64,000 bases of DNA, from the NCBI GenBank assembly GCA_030435675.1, contig CM059625.1, positions 6,200,001 through 6,264,000 on the forward strand, given 5' to 3'. A program made the position numbers and the translations under genes. Below the pieces are notes generated by a model. It worked only from the letters and a program-made list of their open reading frames with translations, was not told the DNA's origin and ran no database searches. The DNA is from Steinernema hermaphroditum (Eukaryota > Nematoda > Chromadorea > Rhabditida > Steinernematidae). Positions 11,001 to 24,383 of this stretch are shown one piece after another (within the stretch, counting starts at the first letter, position 1; each line of letters starts with the position of its first letter).

Positions 11001-14000
11001 GGACGAAGGGTATCGAGGTTGGGGACTCGACGCTTCGAAAGTAGGGCATCGAGGTTGGGGACTCGACGCATCGGAGGTAGGGCATCGAGACATATAGACA
11101 GATTCCCTGTCTGAAGAGCTGACGCTTCGGACGAAGGGTATCGAGGTTGGGGACTCGACGCATCGGAGGTAGGGCATCGAGACATATAGACAGATTCCCT
11201 GTCTGAAGAGCTGACGCTTCGGACGAAGGGTATCGAGGTTGGGGACTCGACGCATCGGAGGTAGGGCATCGAGACATATAGACAGATTCCCTGTCTGAAG
11301 AGCTGACGCTTCGGACGAAGCGGTGTCGAGGTTGGGGACTCGACGTATCGGAGGTAGGGCATCGAGACATATAGACAGATTCCCTGTCTGAAGAGCTGAC
11401 GCTTCGGACGAAGCGTGTCGAGGTTGGCGACTCGACGTATCGGAGGTAGGGCATCGAGACATATAGACAGATTCCCTGTCTGAAGAGCTGACGCTTCGGA
11501 CGAAGCGTATCGAGGTTGGGGACTCGACGCATCGGAGGTAGGGCATCGAGACATATAGACAGATTCCCTGTCTGAAGAGCTGACGCTTCGGACGAAGCGT
11601 GTCGAGGTTGGGGACTCGACGTATCGGAGGTAGGGCATCGAGACATATAGACAGATTCCCTGTCTGAAGAGCTGACGCTTCGGACGAAGGGTATCGAGGT
11701 TGGGGACTCGACGCTTCGAAAGTAGGGCATCGAGGTTGGGGGACTCGACGTATCGGAGGTAGGGCATCGAGACATATAGACAGATTCCCTGTCTGAATAG
11801 CTGACGCTTCGGACGAAGCGTGTCGAGGTTGGGGACTCGACGCATCGGAGGTAGGGCATCGAGACATATAGACAGATTCCCTGTCTGAAGAGCTGACGCT
11901 TCGGACGAAGGGTATCGAGGTTGGGGACTCGACGCTTCGAAGGTAGGGCATCGAGACATTGGGCGACTCGCCTTCGGAGGTAGGGCATCGAGACATATAG
12001 ACAGATTCCCTGTCTGAAGAGCTGACGCTTCGGACGAAGGGTATCGAGGTTGGGGACTCGACGCTTCGAAAGTAGGGCATCGAGGTTTGGGAATCGACTC
12101 ATCGGAGGTAGGGCATCGAGACATATAGACAGATTCCCTGTCTGAAGAGCTGACGCTTCGGACGAAGCGTGTCGAGGTTGGGGACTCGACGCATCGGAGG
12201 TAGGGCATCGAGACATATAGACAGATTCCCTGTCTGAAGAGCTGACGCTTCGGACGAAGGGTATCGAGGTTGGGGACTCGACGCATCGGAGGTAGGGCAT
12301 CGAGACATATAGACAGATTCCCTGTCTGAAGAGCTGACGCTTCGGACGAAGGGTATCGAGGTTGGGGACTCGACGCATCGGAGGTAGGGCATCGAGACAT
12401 ATAGACAGATTCCCTGTCTGAAGAGCTGACGCTTCGGACGAAGCGTGTCGAGGTTGGGGACTCGATGCATCGGAGGTAGGGCATCGAGACATATAGACAG
12501 ATTCCCTGTCTGAAGAGCTGACGCTTCGGACGAAGGGTATCGAGGTTGGGGACTCGACGCTTCGAAGGTAGGGCATCGAGGTTGGCGACTCGAGGCATCG
12601 GAGGTAGGGCAACGAGACATATAGACAGATTCCCTGTCTGAAGAGCTGACGCTTCGGACGAAGGGTGTCGAGGTTGGGGACTCGACGCATCGGAGGTAGG
12701 GCATCGAGACATATAGACAGATTCCCTGTCTGAAGAGCTGACGCTTCGGACGAAGCGTATCGAGGTTGGGGACTCGACGCATCGGAGGTAGGGCATCGAG
12801 ACATATAGACAGATTCCCTGTCTGAAGAGCTGACGCTTCGGACGAAGGGCATCGAGGTTGGGGACTCGACGCTTCGGAGGTAGGGCATCGAGACATATAG
12901 ACAGATTCCCTGTCTGAAGAGCTGACGCTTCGGACGAAGGGTATCGAGGTTGGGGACTCGACGTATCGGAGGTAGGGCATCGAGACATATAGACAGATTC
13001 CCTGTCTGAAGAGCTGACGCTTCGGACGAAGCGTGTCGAGGTTGGGGACTCGACGCTTCGAAGGTAGGGCATCGAGGTTGGGGACTCGAGGCATCGGAGG
13101 TAGGGCATCGAGACATATAGACAGATTCCCTGTCTGAAGAGCTGACGCTTCGGACGAAGGGTATCGAGGTTGGGGACTCGACGCATCGGAGGTAGGGCAT
13201 CGAGACATATAGACAGATTCCCTGTCTGAAGAGCTGACGCTTCGGACGAAGGGTATCGAGGTTGGGGACTCGACGCATCGAAGGTAGGGCATCGAGACAT
13301 ATAGACAGATTCCCTGTCTGAAGAGCTGACGCTTCGGACGAAGCGTGTCGAGGTTGGGGACTCGACGCATCGGAGGTAGGGCATCGAGACATATAGACAG
13401 ATTCCCTGTCTGAAGAGCTGACGCTTCGGACGAAGGGTATCGAGGTTGGGGACTCGACGCTTCGAAAGTAGGGCATCGAGGTTGGGGACTCGACGCATCG
13501 GAGGTAGGGCATCGAGACATATAGACAGATTCCCTGTCTGAAGAGCTGACGCTTCGGACGAAGGGTATCGAGGTTGGGGACTCGACGCATCGGAGGTAGG
13601 GCATCGAGACATATAGACAGATTCCCTGTCTGAAGAGCTGACGCTTCGGACGAAGGGCATCGAGGTTGGGGACTCGACGCATCGGAGGTAGGGCATCGAG
13701 ACATATAGACAGATTCCCTGTCTGAAGAGCTGACGCTTCGGACGAAGGGTATCGAGGTTGGGGACTCGACGCTTCGAAAGTAGGGCATCGAGGTTGGGGA
13801 CTCGACGCATCGGAGGTAGGGCATCGAGACATATAGACAGATTCCCTGTCTGAAGAGCTGACGCTTCGGACGAAGCGTGTCGAGGTTGGCGACTCGACGC
13901 ATCGGAGGTAGGGCATCGAGACATATAGACAGATTCCCTGTCTGAAGAGCTGACGCTTCGGACGAAGGGTATCGAGGTTGGGGACTCGACGTATCGGAGG

Positions 14001-17000
14001 TAGGGCATCGAGACATATAGACAGATTCCCTGTCTGAAGAGCTGACGCTTCGGACGAAAGGTATCGAGGTTGGGGACTCGACGCTTCAAAAGTAGGGCAT
14101 CGAGACATATAGACAGATTCCGTGTCTGAAGAGCTGACGCTTCGGACGAAGGGTATCGAGGTTGGGGACTCGACGCATCGGAGGTAGGGCATCGAGACAT
14201 ATAGACAGATTCCCTGTCTGAAGAGCTGACGCTTCGGACGAAGGGTATCGAGGTTGGGGACTCGACGCTTCGGAGGTAGGGCATCGAGACATATAGACAG
14301 ATTCCCTGTCTGAAGAGCTGACGCTTCGGACGAAGGGTATCGAGGTTGGGGACTCGACGCTTCGAAGGTAGGGCATCGAGGTTGGGGGCATCGGAGGTAG
14401 GGCATCGAGACATATAGACAGATTCCCTGTCTGAAGAGCTGACGCTTCGGACGAAGCGTATCGAGGTTGGGGACTCGACGTATCGGAGGTAGGGCATCGA
14501 GACATATAGACAGATTCCCTGTCTGAAGAGCTGACGCTTCGGACGAAGGGTATCGAGGTTGGGGACTCGACGCTTCGAAGGTAGGGCATCGAGGTTGGCG
14601 ACTCGAGGCATCGGAGGTAGGGCATCGAGACATATAGACAGATTCCCTGTCTGAAGAGCTGACGCTTCGGACGAAGGGTATCGAGGTTGGGGACTCGACG
14701 CATCGGAGGTAGGGCATCGAGACATATAGACAGATTCCCTGTCTGAAGAGCTGACGCTTCGGACGAAGGGTATCGAGGTTGGGGACTCGACGCATCGGAG
14801 GTAGGGCATCGAGACATATAGACAGATTCCCTGTCTGAAGAGCTGACGCTTCGGACGAAGCGTAGTCGAGGTTGGGGACTTGGGGCCGACGCATCGGAGG
14901 TAGGGCATCGAGACATATAGACAGATTCCCTGTCTGAAGAGCTGACGCTTCGGACGAAGGGTATCGAGGTTGGGGACTCGACGCATCGGAGGTAGGGCAT
15001 CGAGACATATAGACAGATTCCCTGTCTGAAGAGCTGACGCTTCGGACGAAGGGTATCGAGGTTGGGGACTCGACGCTTCGAAGGTAGGGCATCGGAGGTA
15101 GCTTCGGAGGTAGGGCATCGAGACATATAGACAGATTCCCTGTCTGAAGAGCTGACGCTTCGGACGAAGGGTATCGAGGTTGGGGACTCGACGCATCGGA
15201 GGTAGGGCATCGAGACATATAGACAGATTCCCTGTCTGAAGAGCTGACGCTTCGGACGAAGGGTATCGAGGTTGGGGACTCGACGCTTCGAAGGTAGGGC
15301 ATCGAGGTGGGGGCTCACGCTTCGGAGGTAGGGCATCGAGACATATAGACAGATTCCCTGTCTGAAGAGCTGACGCTTCGGACGAAGGGTGTCGAGGTTG
15401 GGGACTCGACGCATCGGAGGTAGGGCATCGAGACATATAGACAGATTCCCTGTCTGAAGAGCTGACGCTTCGGACGAAGGGTATCGAGGTTGGGGACTCG
15501 ACGCTTCGAAGGTAGGGCATCGAGGTTGGGGACTCGACGCATCGGAGGTAGGGCATCGAGACATATAGACAGATTCCCTGTCTGAAGAGCTGACGCTTCG
15601 GACGAAGCGTGTCGAGGTTGGGGACTCGACGCATCGGAGGTAGGGCATCGAGACATATAGACAGATTCCCTGTCTGAAGAGCTGACGCTTCGGACGAAGG
15701 GTAGTCGAGGTTGGGGACTCGACGCATCGGAGGTAGGGCATCGAGACATATAGACAGATTCCGTGTCTGAAGAGCTGACGCTTCGGACGAAGGGTATCGA
15801 GGTTGGGGACTCGACGCATCGGAGGTAGGGCATCGAGACATATAGACAGATTCCCTGTCTGAAGAGCTGACGCTTCGGACGAAGGGTATCGAGGTTGGGG
15901 ACTCGACGCTTCGAAGTGGGGAGGTTAGGGCATCGCAGAGGTAGGGCATCGAGACATATAGACAGATTCCCTGTCTGAAGAGCTGACGCTTCGGACGAAG
16001 GGTATCGAGGTTGGGGACTCGACGCATCGGAGGTAGGGCATCGAGACATATAGACAGATTCCCTGTCTGAAGAGCTGACGCTTCGGACGAAGGGTATCGA
16101 GGTTGGGGACTCGACGCTTCGGAGGTAGGGCATCGAGACATATAGACAGATTCCCTGTCTGAAGAGCTGACGCTTCGGACGAAGCGTGTCGAGGTTGGGG
16201 GCTCGACGCATCGGAGGTAGGGCATCGAGACATATAGACAGATTCCCTGTCTGAAGAGCTGACGCTTCGGACGAAGGGTATCGAGGTTGGGGACTCGACG
16301 CTTCGGAGGTAGGGCATCGAGACATATAGACAGATTCCCTGTCTGAAGAGCTGACGCTTCGGACGAAGGGTATCGAGGTTGGGGACTCGACGCATCGGAG
16401 GTAGGGCATCGAGACATATAGACAGATTCCGTGTCTGAAGAGCTGACGCTTCGGACGAAGGGTATCGAGGTTGGGGACTCGACGTATCGGAGGTAGGGCA
16501 TCGAGACATATAGACAGATTCCCTGTCTGAAGAGCTGACGCTTCGGACGAAGGGTATCGAGGTTGGGGACTCGACGCTTCGAAAGTAGGGCATCGAGGTT
16601 GGGACTCACTCATAGGGCATCGAGACATATAGACAGATTCCCTGTCTGAAGAGCTGACGCTTCGGACGAAGCGGTGTCGAGGTTGGGGACTCGACGCCAT
16701 CGGAGGAGGGCATCGAGACATATAGACAGATTCCCTGTCTGAAGAGCTGACGCTTCGGACGAAGGGTATCGAGGTTGGGGACTCGAGGCACGAAGGTAGG
16801 GCATCGAGACATATAGACAGATTCCCTGTCTGAAGAGCTGACGCTTCGGACGAAGGGTATCGAGGTTGGGGACTCGACGCTTCGGAGGTAGGGCATCGAG
16901 ACATATAGACAGATTCCCTGTCTGAAGAGCTGACGCTTCGGACGAAGGGTATCGAGGTTGGGGACTCGACGCATCGGAGGTAGGGCATCGAGACATATAG

Positions 17001-18348
17001 ACAGATTCCCTGTCTGAAGAGCTGACGCTTCGGACGAAGGGTATCGAGGTTGGGGACTCGACGCTTCGAAGGTAGGGCATCGAGGTTGGGGACTCGACGC
17101 ATCGGAGGTAGGGCATCGAGACATATAGACAGATTCCCTGTCTGAAGAGCTGACGCTTCGGACGAAGCGTATCGAGGTTGGGGACTCGACGCTTCGAAAG
17201 TAGGGCATCGGGTTGGGGCTCGCCTCGAGGTAGGGCATCGAGACATATAGACAGATTCCCTGTCTGAAGAGCTGACGCTTCGGACGAAGGGTGTCGAGGT
17301 TGGGGACTCGACGCTTCGAAGGTAGGGCATCGAGGTTGGGGGCTCGACGCTCGGAGGTAAGGGCATCGAGACATATAGACAGATTCCCTGTCTGAATAGC
17401 TGACGCTTCGGACGAAGCGTATCGAGGTTGGGGACTCGACGCATCGGAGGTAGGGCATCGAGACATATAGACAGATTCCCTGTCTGAAGAGCTGACGCTT
17501 CGGACGAAGGGTATCGAGGTTGGGGACTCGACGCTTCGAAGGTAGGGCATCGAGGTTGGGGACTCGAGGCATCGGAGGTAGGGCATCGAGACATATAGAC
17601 AGATTCCCTGTCTGAAGAGCTGACGCTTCGGACGAAGCGTGTCGAGGTTGGGGACTCGACGCATCGGAGGTAGGGCATCGAGACATATAGACAGATTCCC
17701 TGTCTGAAGAGCTGACGCTTCGGACGAAGGGTATCGAGGTTGGGGACTCGACGTATCGGAGGTAGGGCATCGAGACATATAGACAGATTCCCTGTCTGAA
17801 GAGCTGACGCTTCGGACGAAGCGTATCGAGGTTGGGGACTCGACGCATCGGAGGTAGGGCATCGAGACATATAGACAGATTCCCTGTCTGAAGAGCTGAC
17901 GCTTCGGACGAAGGGGACTCGAGGCTTCGAGGTAGGGCATCGAGACATATAGACAGATTCCCTGTCTGAAGAGCTGACGCTTCGGACGAAGGGTATCGAG
18001 GTTGGGGACTCGACGCATCGGAGGTAGGGCATCGAGACATATAGACAGATTCCCTGTCTGAAGAGCTGACGCTTCGGACGAAGGGTATCGAGAGACGCTT
18101 CGAAGGTAGGGCATCGAGGTTGGGGACTCGACGCATCGGAGGTAGGGCATCGAGACATATAGACAGATTCCCTGTCTGAAGAGCTGACGCTTCGGACGAA
18201 GCGTATCGAGGTTGGGGACTCGACGCATCGAAGAGGTAGGGCATCGAGACATATAGACAGATTCCCTGTCTGAAGAGCTGACGCTTCGGACGAAGCGTAT
18301 CGAGGTTGGGGACTCGACGCTTCGAAGGTAGGGCATCGAGACATATAG

Positions 18349-18383
18349 AGGTCTGGAGCCACTTCGGAGGAAGGGCATAGACA
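18349..18383. other. Scrambled junction in dyad segment
   Basis: acatatagaggtctggagcc replaces the dyad, then acttcggaggaagggcatag rejoins at acatatagac. The unit lacks the normal dyad. Confidence 0.75.
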
Positions 18384-19834
18384 TATAGACAGATTCCCTG
18401 TCTGAAGAGCTGACGCTTCGGACGAAGGGTATCGAGGTTGGGGACTCGACGTATCGGAGGTAGGGCATCGAGACATATAGACAGATTCCCTGTCTGAAGA
18501 GCTGACGCTTCGGACGAAGGGTATCGAGGTTGGGGACTCGACGTATCGGAGGTAGGGCATCGAGACATATAGACAGATTCCCTGTCTGAAGAGCTGACGC
18601 TTCGGACGAAGGGTATCGAGGTTGGGGACTCGACGCTTCGAAAGTAGGGCATCGAGGTTGGGGACTCGACGCATCGGAGGTAGGGCATCGAGACATATAG
18701 ACAGATTCCCTGTCTGAAGAGCTGACGCTTCGGACGAAGCGTATCGAGGTTGGCGACTCGACGCATCGGAGGTAGGGCATCGAGACATATAGACAGATTC
18801 CCTGTCTGAAGAGCTGACGCTTCGGACGAAGGGTATCGAGGTTGGGGACTCGACGCTTCGGAGGTAGGGCATCGAGACATATAGACAGATTCCCTGTCTG
18901 AAGAGCTGACGCTTCGGACGAAGCGTGTCGAGGTTGGGGACTCGACGCATCGGAGGTAGGGCATCGAGACATATAGACAGATTCCCTGTCTGAAGAGCTG
19001 ACGCGTTCGAGGGGGGACGACGCTCGAAAGTAGGGCATCGAGGTTGGGGACTCGACGCATCGGAGGTAGGGCATCGAGACATATAGACAGATTCCCTGTC
19101 TGAAGAGCTGACGCTTCGGACGAAGGGTATCGAGGTTGGGGACTCGACGCATCGGAGGTAGGGCATCGAGACATATAGACAGATTCCCTGTCTGAAGAGC
19201 TGACGCTTCGGACGAAGGGTGTCGAGGTTGGGGACTCGACGCTTCGAAGGTAGGGCATCGAGGTTGGGGACTCGACGCATCGGAGGTAGGGCATCGAGAC
19301 ATATAGACAGATTCCCTGTCTGAAGAGCTGACGCTTCGGACGAAGGGTATCGAGGTTGGGGACTCGACGCTTCGGAGGTAGGGCATCGAGTTGGGGACCG
19401 ATTCGAGGTAGGGCATCGAGACATAGACAGATTCCCTGTCTGAAGAGCTGACGCTTCGGACGAAGGGTATCGAGGTTGGGGACTCGACGCTTCGGAGGTA
19501 GGGCATCGAGACATATAGACAGATTCCCTGTCTGAAGAGCTGACGCTTCGGACGAAGGGTGTCGAGGTTGGGGACTCGACGCATCGGAGGTAGGGCATCG
19601 AGACATATAGACAGATTCCCTGTCTGAAGAGCTGACGCTTCGGACGAAGGGTGTCGAGGTTGGGGACTCGACGCTTCGAAGGTAGGGCATCGAGGTTGGG
19701 GACTCGACGCATCGGAGGTAGGGCATCGAGACATATAGACAGATTCCCTGTCTGAAGAGCTGACGCTTCGGACGAAGCGTGTCGAGGTTGGGGACTCGAC
19801 GCATCGGAGGTAGGGCATCGAGACATATAGACAG

Positions 19835-19951
19835 ATTAAGTGTCTGAAGAGCTGACGCTTCGGACGAAGGGTATCGAGGTTGGGGACTCGACGTATCGAA
19901 GGTAGTGTGGAGGTTGGCGACTCGAGGCATCGGAGGTAGGGCAACGAGACA
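19835..19951. repeat. Rare-variant copy: attaag dyad plus gtagtgtgg
   Basis: The dyad centre is attaag (19835-19840). About 75 bp later the first module is cut short as gtagtgtggaggttgg, followed by ggcgactcgaggcatcgg and ggcaacgagac. These are linked rare markers. The attaag base change also makes one of the few stop triplets on the minus strand. Confidence 0.85.
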
Positions 19952-22683
19952 TATAGACAGATTCCCTGTCTGAAGAGCTGACGCTTCGGACGAAGCGTAT
20001 CGAGGTTGGGGACTCGACGCATCGGAGGTAGGGCATCGAGACATATAGACAGATTCCCTGTCTGAAGAGCTGACGCTTCGGACGAAGGGTATCGAGGTTG
20101 GGGACTCGACGCTTCGGAGGTAGGGCATCGAGACATATAGACAGATTCCCTGTCTGAAGAGCTGACGCTTCGGACGAAGGGTATCGAGGTTGGGGACTCG
20201 ACGGTAATCGAGGTAGGAGGGCATCGAGACATATAGACAGATTCCCTGTCTGAAGAGCTGACGCTTCGGACGAAGTAGGGCATCGAGGTTGGGGACTCGA
20301 CGCTTCGGAGGTAGGGCATCGAGACATATAGACAGATTCCCTGTCTGAAGAGCTGACGCTTCGGACGAAGGGTGTCGAGGTTGGGGACTCGACGCTTCGA
20401 AGGTAGGGCATCGAGGTATGGAGGTAGGGCATCGAGACATATAGACAGATTCCCTGTCTGAAGAGCTGACGCTTCGGACGAAGGGTGTCGAGGTTGGGGA
20501 CTCGACGCTTCGAAAGTAGGGCATCGAGGTGGGGAGAGTCGGAGGAGGGCATCGAGACATATAGACAGATTCCCTGTCTGAAGAGCTGACGCTTCGGACG
20601 AAGCGTATCGAGGTTGGGGACTCGACGCTTCGAAGATAGGGCATCGAGACATATAGACAGATTCCCTGTCTGAAGAGCTGACGCTTCGGACGAAGGGTAT
20701 CGAGGTTGGGGACTCGACGCATCGGAGGTAGGGCATCGAGACATATAGACAGATTCCCTGTCTGAAGAGCTGACGCTTCGGACGAAGGGTATCGAGGTGG
20801 GGGACTCGACGCTTCGAAGGAGGCATCGAGGTTGGGGACTCGACGCATCGGAGGTAGGGCATCGAGACATATAGACAGATTCCCTGTCTGAAGAGCTGAC
20901 GCTTCGGACGAAGCGTATCGAGGTTGGGGACTCGACGCATCGGAGGTAGGGCATCGAGACATATAGACAGATTCCCTGTCTGAAGAGCTGACGCTTCGGA
21001 CGAAGGGTATCGAGGTTGGGGACTCGACGCTTCGAAAGTAGGGCATCGAGGTTGGGGGCTCGACGCTTATCGGAGGTAGGGCATCGAGACATATAGACAG
21101 ATTCCCTGTCTGAAGAGCTGACGCTTCGGACGAAGCGTATCGAGGTTGGGGACTCGACGCTCGAGGCATCGGAGGTAGGGCATCGAGACATATAGACAGA
21201 TTCCCTGTCTGAAGAGCTGACGCTTCGGACGAAGGGTATCGAGGTTGGGGACTCGACGCTTCGAAGGTAGGGTATCGAGGTTGGGGACTCGACGTATCGG
21301 AGGTAGGGCATCGAGACATATAGACAGATTCCCTGTCTGAAGAGCTGACGCTTCGGACGAAGCGTGTCGAGGTTGGGGACTCGATGCTTCGGAGGTAGGG
21401 CATCGAGACATATAGACAGATTCCCTGTCTGAAGAGCTGACGCTTCGGACGAATCGGAGGGTCAGGAGGGCATCGAGGCATATAGACAGATTCCCTGTCT
21501 GAAGAGCTGACGCTTCGGACGAAGGGTATCGAGGTTGGGGACTCGACGTATCGGAGGTAGGGCATCGAGACATATAGACAGATTCCCTGTCTGAAGAGCT
21601 GACGCTTCGGACGAAGCGTGTCGAGGTTGGGGACTCGACGCATCGGAGGTAGGGCATCGAGACATATAGACAGATTCCCTGTCTGAAGAGCTGACGCTTC
21701 GGACGAAGGGTATCGAGGTTGGGGACTCGACGCTTCGAAGGTAGGGCATCGAGGGGTAGGGCATCGAGACATATAGACAGATTCCCTGTCTGAAGAGCTG
21801 ACGCTTCGGACGAAGCGTATCGAGGTTGGGGACTCGACGCATCGGAGGTAGGGCATCGAGACATATAGACAGATTCCCTGTCTGAAGAGCTGACGCTTCG
21901 GAGGAAGGGTATCGAGGTTGGGGACTCGACGCTTCGAAGGTAGGGCATCGAGGTTGGGGACTCGACGCATCGGAGGTAGGGCATCGAGACATATAGACAG
22001 ATTCCCTGTCTGAAGAGCTGACGCTTCGGACGAAGGGTATCGAGGTTGGGGACTCGACGCTCGAAGGTAGGGCATCGAGAGGTAGGGCATCGAGACATAT
22101 AGACAGATTCCCTGTCTGAAGAGCTGACGCTTCGGACGAAGGGCATCGAGGTTGGGGACTCGACGCATCGGAGGTAGGGCATCGAGACATATAGACAGAT
22201 TCCCTGTCTGAAGAGCTGACGCTTCGGACGAAGGGTATCGAGGTTGGGGACTCGACGCATCGGAGGTAGGGCATCGAGACATATAGACAGATTCCCTGTC
22301 TGAAGAGCTGACGCTTCGGACGAAGGGTATCGAGGTTGGGGACTCGACGCATCGAGCCGAGGTAGGGCATCGAGACATATAGACAGATTCCCTGTCTGAA
22401 GAGCTGACGCTTCGGACGAAGCGTATCGAGGTTGGGGACTCGACGCATCGGAGGTAGGGCATCGAGACATATAGACAGATTCCCTGTCTGAAGAGCTGAC
22501 GCTTCGGACGAAGGGTATCGAGGTTGGGGACTCGACGTATCGGAGGTAGGGCATCGAGACATATAGACAGATTCCCTGTCTGAAGAGCTGACGCTTCGGA
22601 CGAAGCGTATCGAGGTTGGGGACTCGACGCTTCGGCAGGTTGGGGGCTCCGCTCGGAGGTAGGGCATCGAGACATATAGACAG

Positions 22684-22800
22684 ATTAAGTGTCTGAAGAG
22701 CTGACGCTTCGGACGAAGGGTATCGAGGTTGGGGACTCGACGTATCGGAGGTAGTGTGGAGGTTGGGGACTCGACGCATCGGAGGTAGGGCATCGAGACA
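22684..22800. repeat. Rare-variant copy, partner of 19835
   Basis: It has the same linked pair, attaag at 22684 and gtagtgtgg about 70 bp later, at an offset of 2849 bp from the first copy. Downstream bases differ: ggggact for ggcgact, and ggcatcgag for ggcaacgag. Confidence 0.85.
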
Positions 22801-24373
22801 TATAGACAGATTCCCTGTCTGAATAGCTGACGCTTCGGACGAAGCGTGTCGAGGTTGGCGACTCGAGGCATCGGAGGTAGGGCATCGAGACATATAGACA
22901 GATTCCCTGTCTGAAGAGCTGACGCTTCGGACGAAGGGTATCGAGGTTGGGGACTCGACGCTTCGAAAGTAGGGCATCGAGGTTGGGGACTCGACGCATC
23001 GGAGGTAGGGCATCGAGACATATAGACAGATTCCCTGTCTGAAGAGCTGACGCTTCGGACGAAGCGGTATCGAGGTTGGCGACTCGACGCATCGGAGGTA
23101 GGGCATCGAGACATATAGACAGATTCCCTGTCTGAAGAGCTGACGCTTCGGACGAAGGGTATCGAGGTTGGGGACTCGACGCTTCGAAGGTAGGGCATCG
23201 AGGTTGGGGACTCGACTATCGGAGGTGGGCTCGAGACATATAGACAGATTCCCTGTCTGAAGAGCTGACGCTTCGGACGAAGGGTATCGAGGTTGGGGAC
23301 TCGACGCATCGGAGGTAGGGCATCGAGACATATAGACAGATTCCCTGTCTGAAGAGCTGACGCTTCGGACGAAGGGTATCGAGGTTGGGGACTCGACGCT
23401 TCGGAGGGATAGGGCATCGAGACATATAGACAGATTCCGTGTCTGAAGAGCTGACGCTTCGGACGAAGGGTATCGAGGTTGGGGACTCGACGCATCGGAG
23501 GTAGGGCATCGAGACATATAGACAGATTCCCTGTCTGAAGAGCTGACGCTTCGGACGAAGGGTATCGAGGTTGGGGACTCGACGTATCGGAGGTAGGGCA
23601 TCGAGACATATAGACAGATTCCCTGTCTGAAGAGCTGACGCTTCGGACGAAGGGTATCGAGGTTGGGGACTCGACGCATCGGAGGTAGGGCATCGAGACA
23701 TATAGACAGATTCCCTGTCTGAAGAGCTGACGCTTCGGACGAAGCGAGTCGAGGTTGAGGTTGGGGACTCGACTCTTCGGAGGTAGGGCATCGAGACATA
23801 TAGACAGATTCCCTGTCTGAAGAGCTGACGCTTCGGACGAAGGGTATCGAGGTTGGGGACTCGACGCTTCGAAGGTAGGGCATCGAGACATATAGACAGA
23901 TTCCCTGTCTGAAGAGCTGACGCTTCGGACGAAGGGTGTGGAGGTTGGGGACTCGAGGCATCGGAGGAAGGGCATCGAGACATATAGACAGATTCCCTGT
24001 CTGAAGAGCTGACGCTTCGGACGAAGGGTATCGAGGTTGGGGACTCGACGTATCGGAGGTAGGGCATCGAGACATATAGACAGATTCCCTGTCTGAAGAG
24101 CTGACGCTTCGGACGAAGGGTATCGAGGTTGGGGACTCGACGCTTCGAAAGTAGGGCATCGAGGTTGGGGACTCGACGCATCGGAGGTAGGGCATCGAGA
24201 CATATAGACAGATTCCCTGTCTGAAGAGCTGACGCTTCGGACGAAGGGCTTCGAGGTTGGGGACTCGACGCATCGGAGGTAGGGCATCGAGACATATAGA
24301 CAGATTCCCTGTCTGAAGAGCTGACGCTTCGGACGAAGGGTATCGAGGTTGGGGACTCGACGCTTCGAAGGTA

Positions 24374-24383
24374 GGGGGGGGGG
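24374..24383 (+). other. G10 homopolymer inside a module
   Basis: The normal gtagggcatcg is expanded to ten G before catcgag. It may be slippage or a sequencing or consensus error. Confidence 0.85.
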
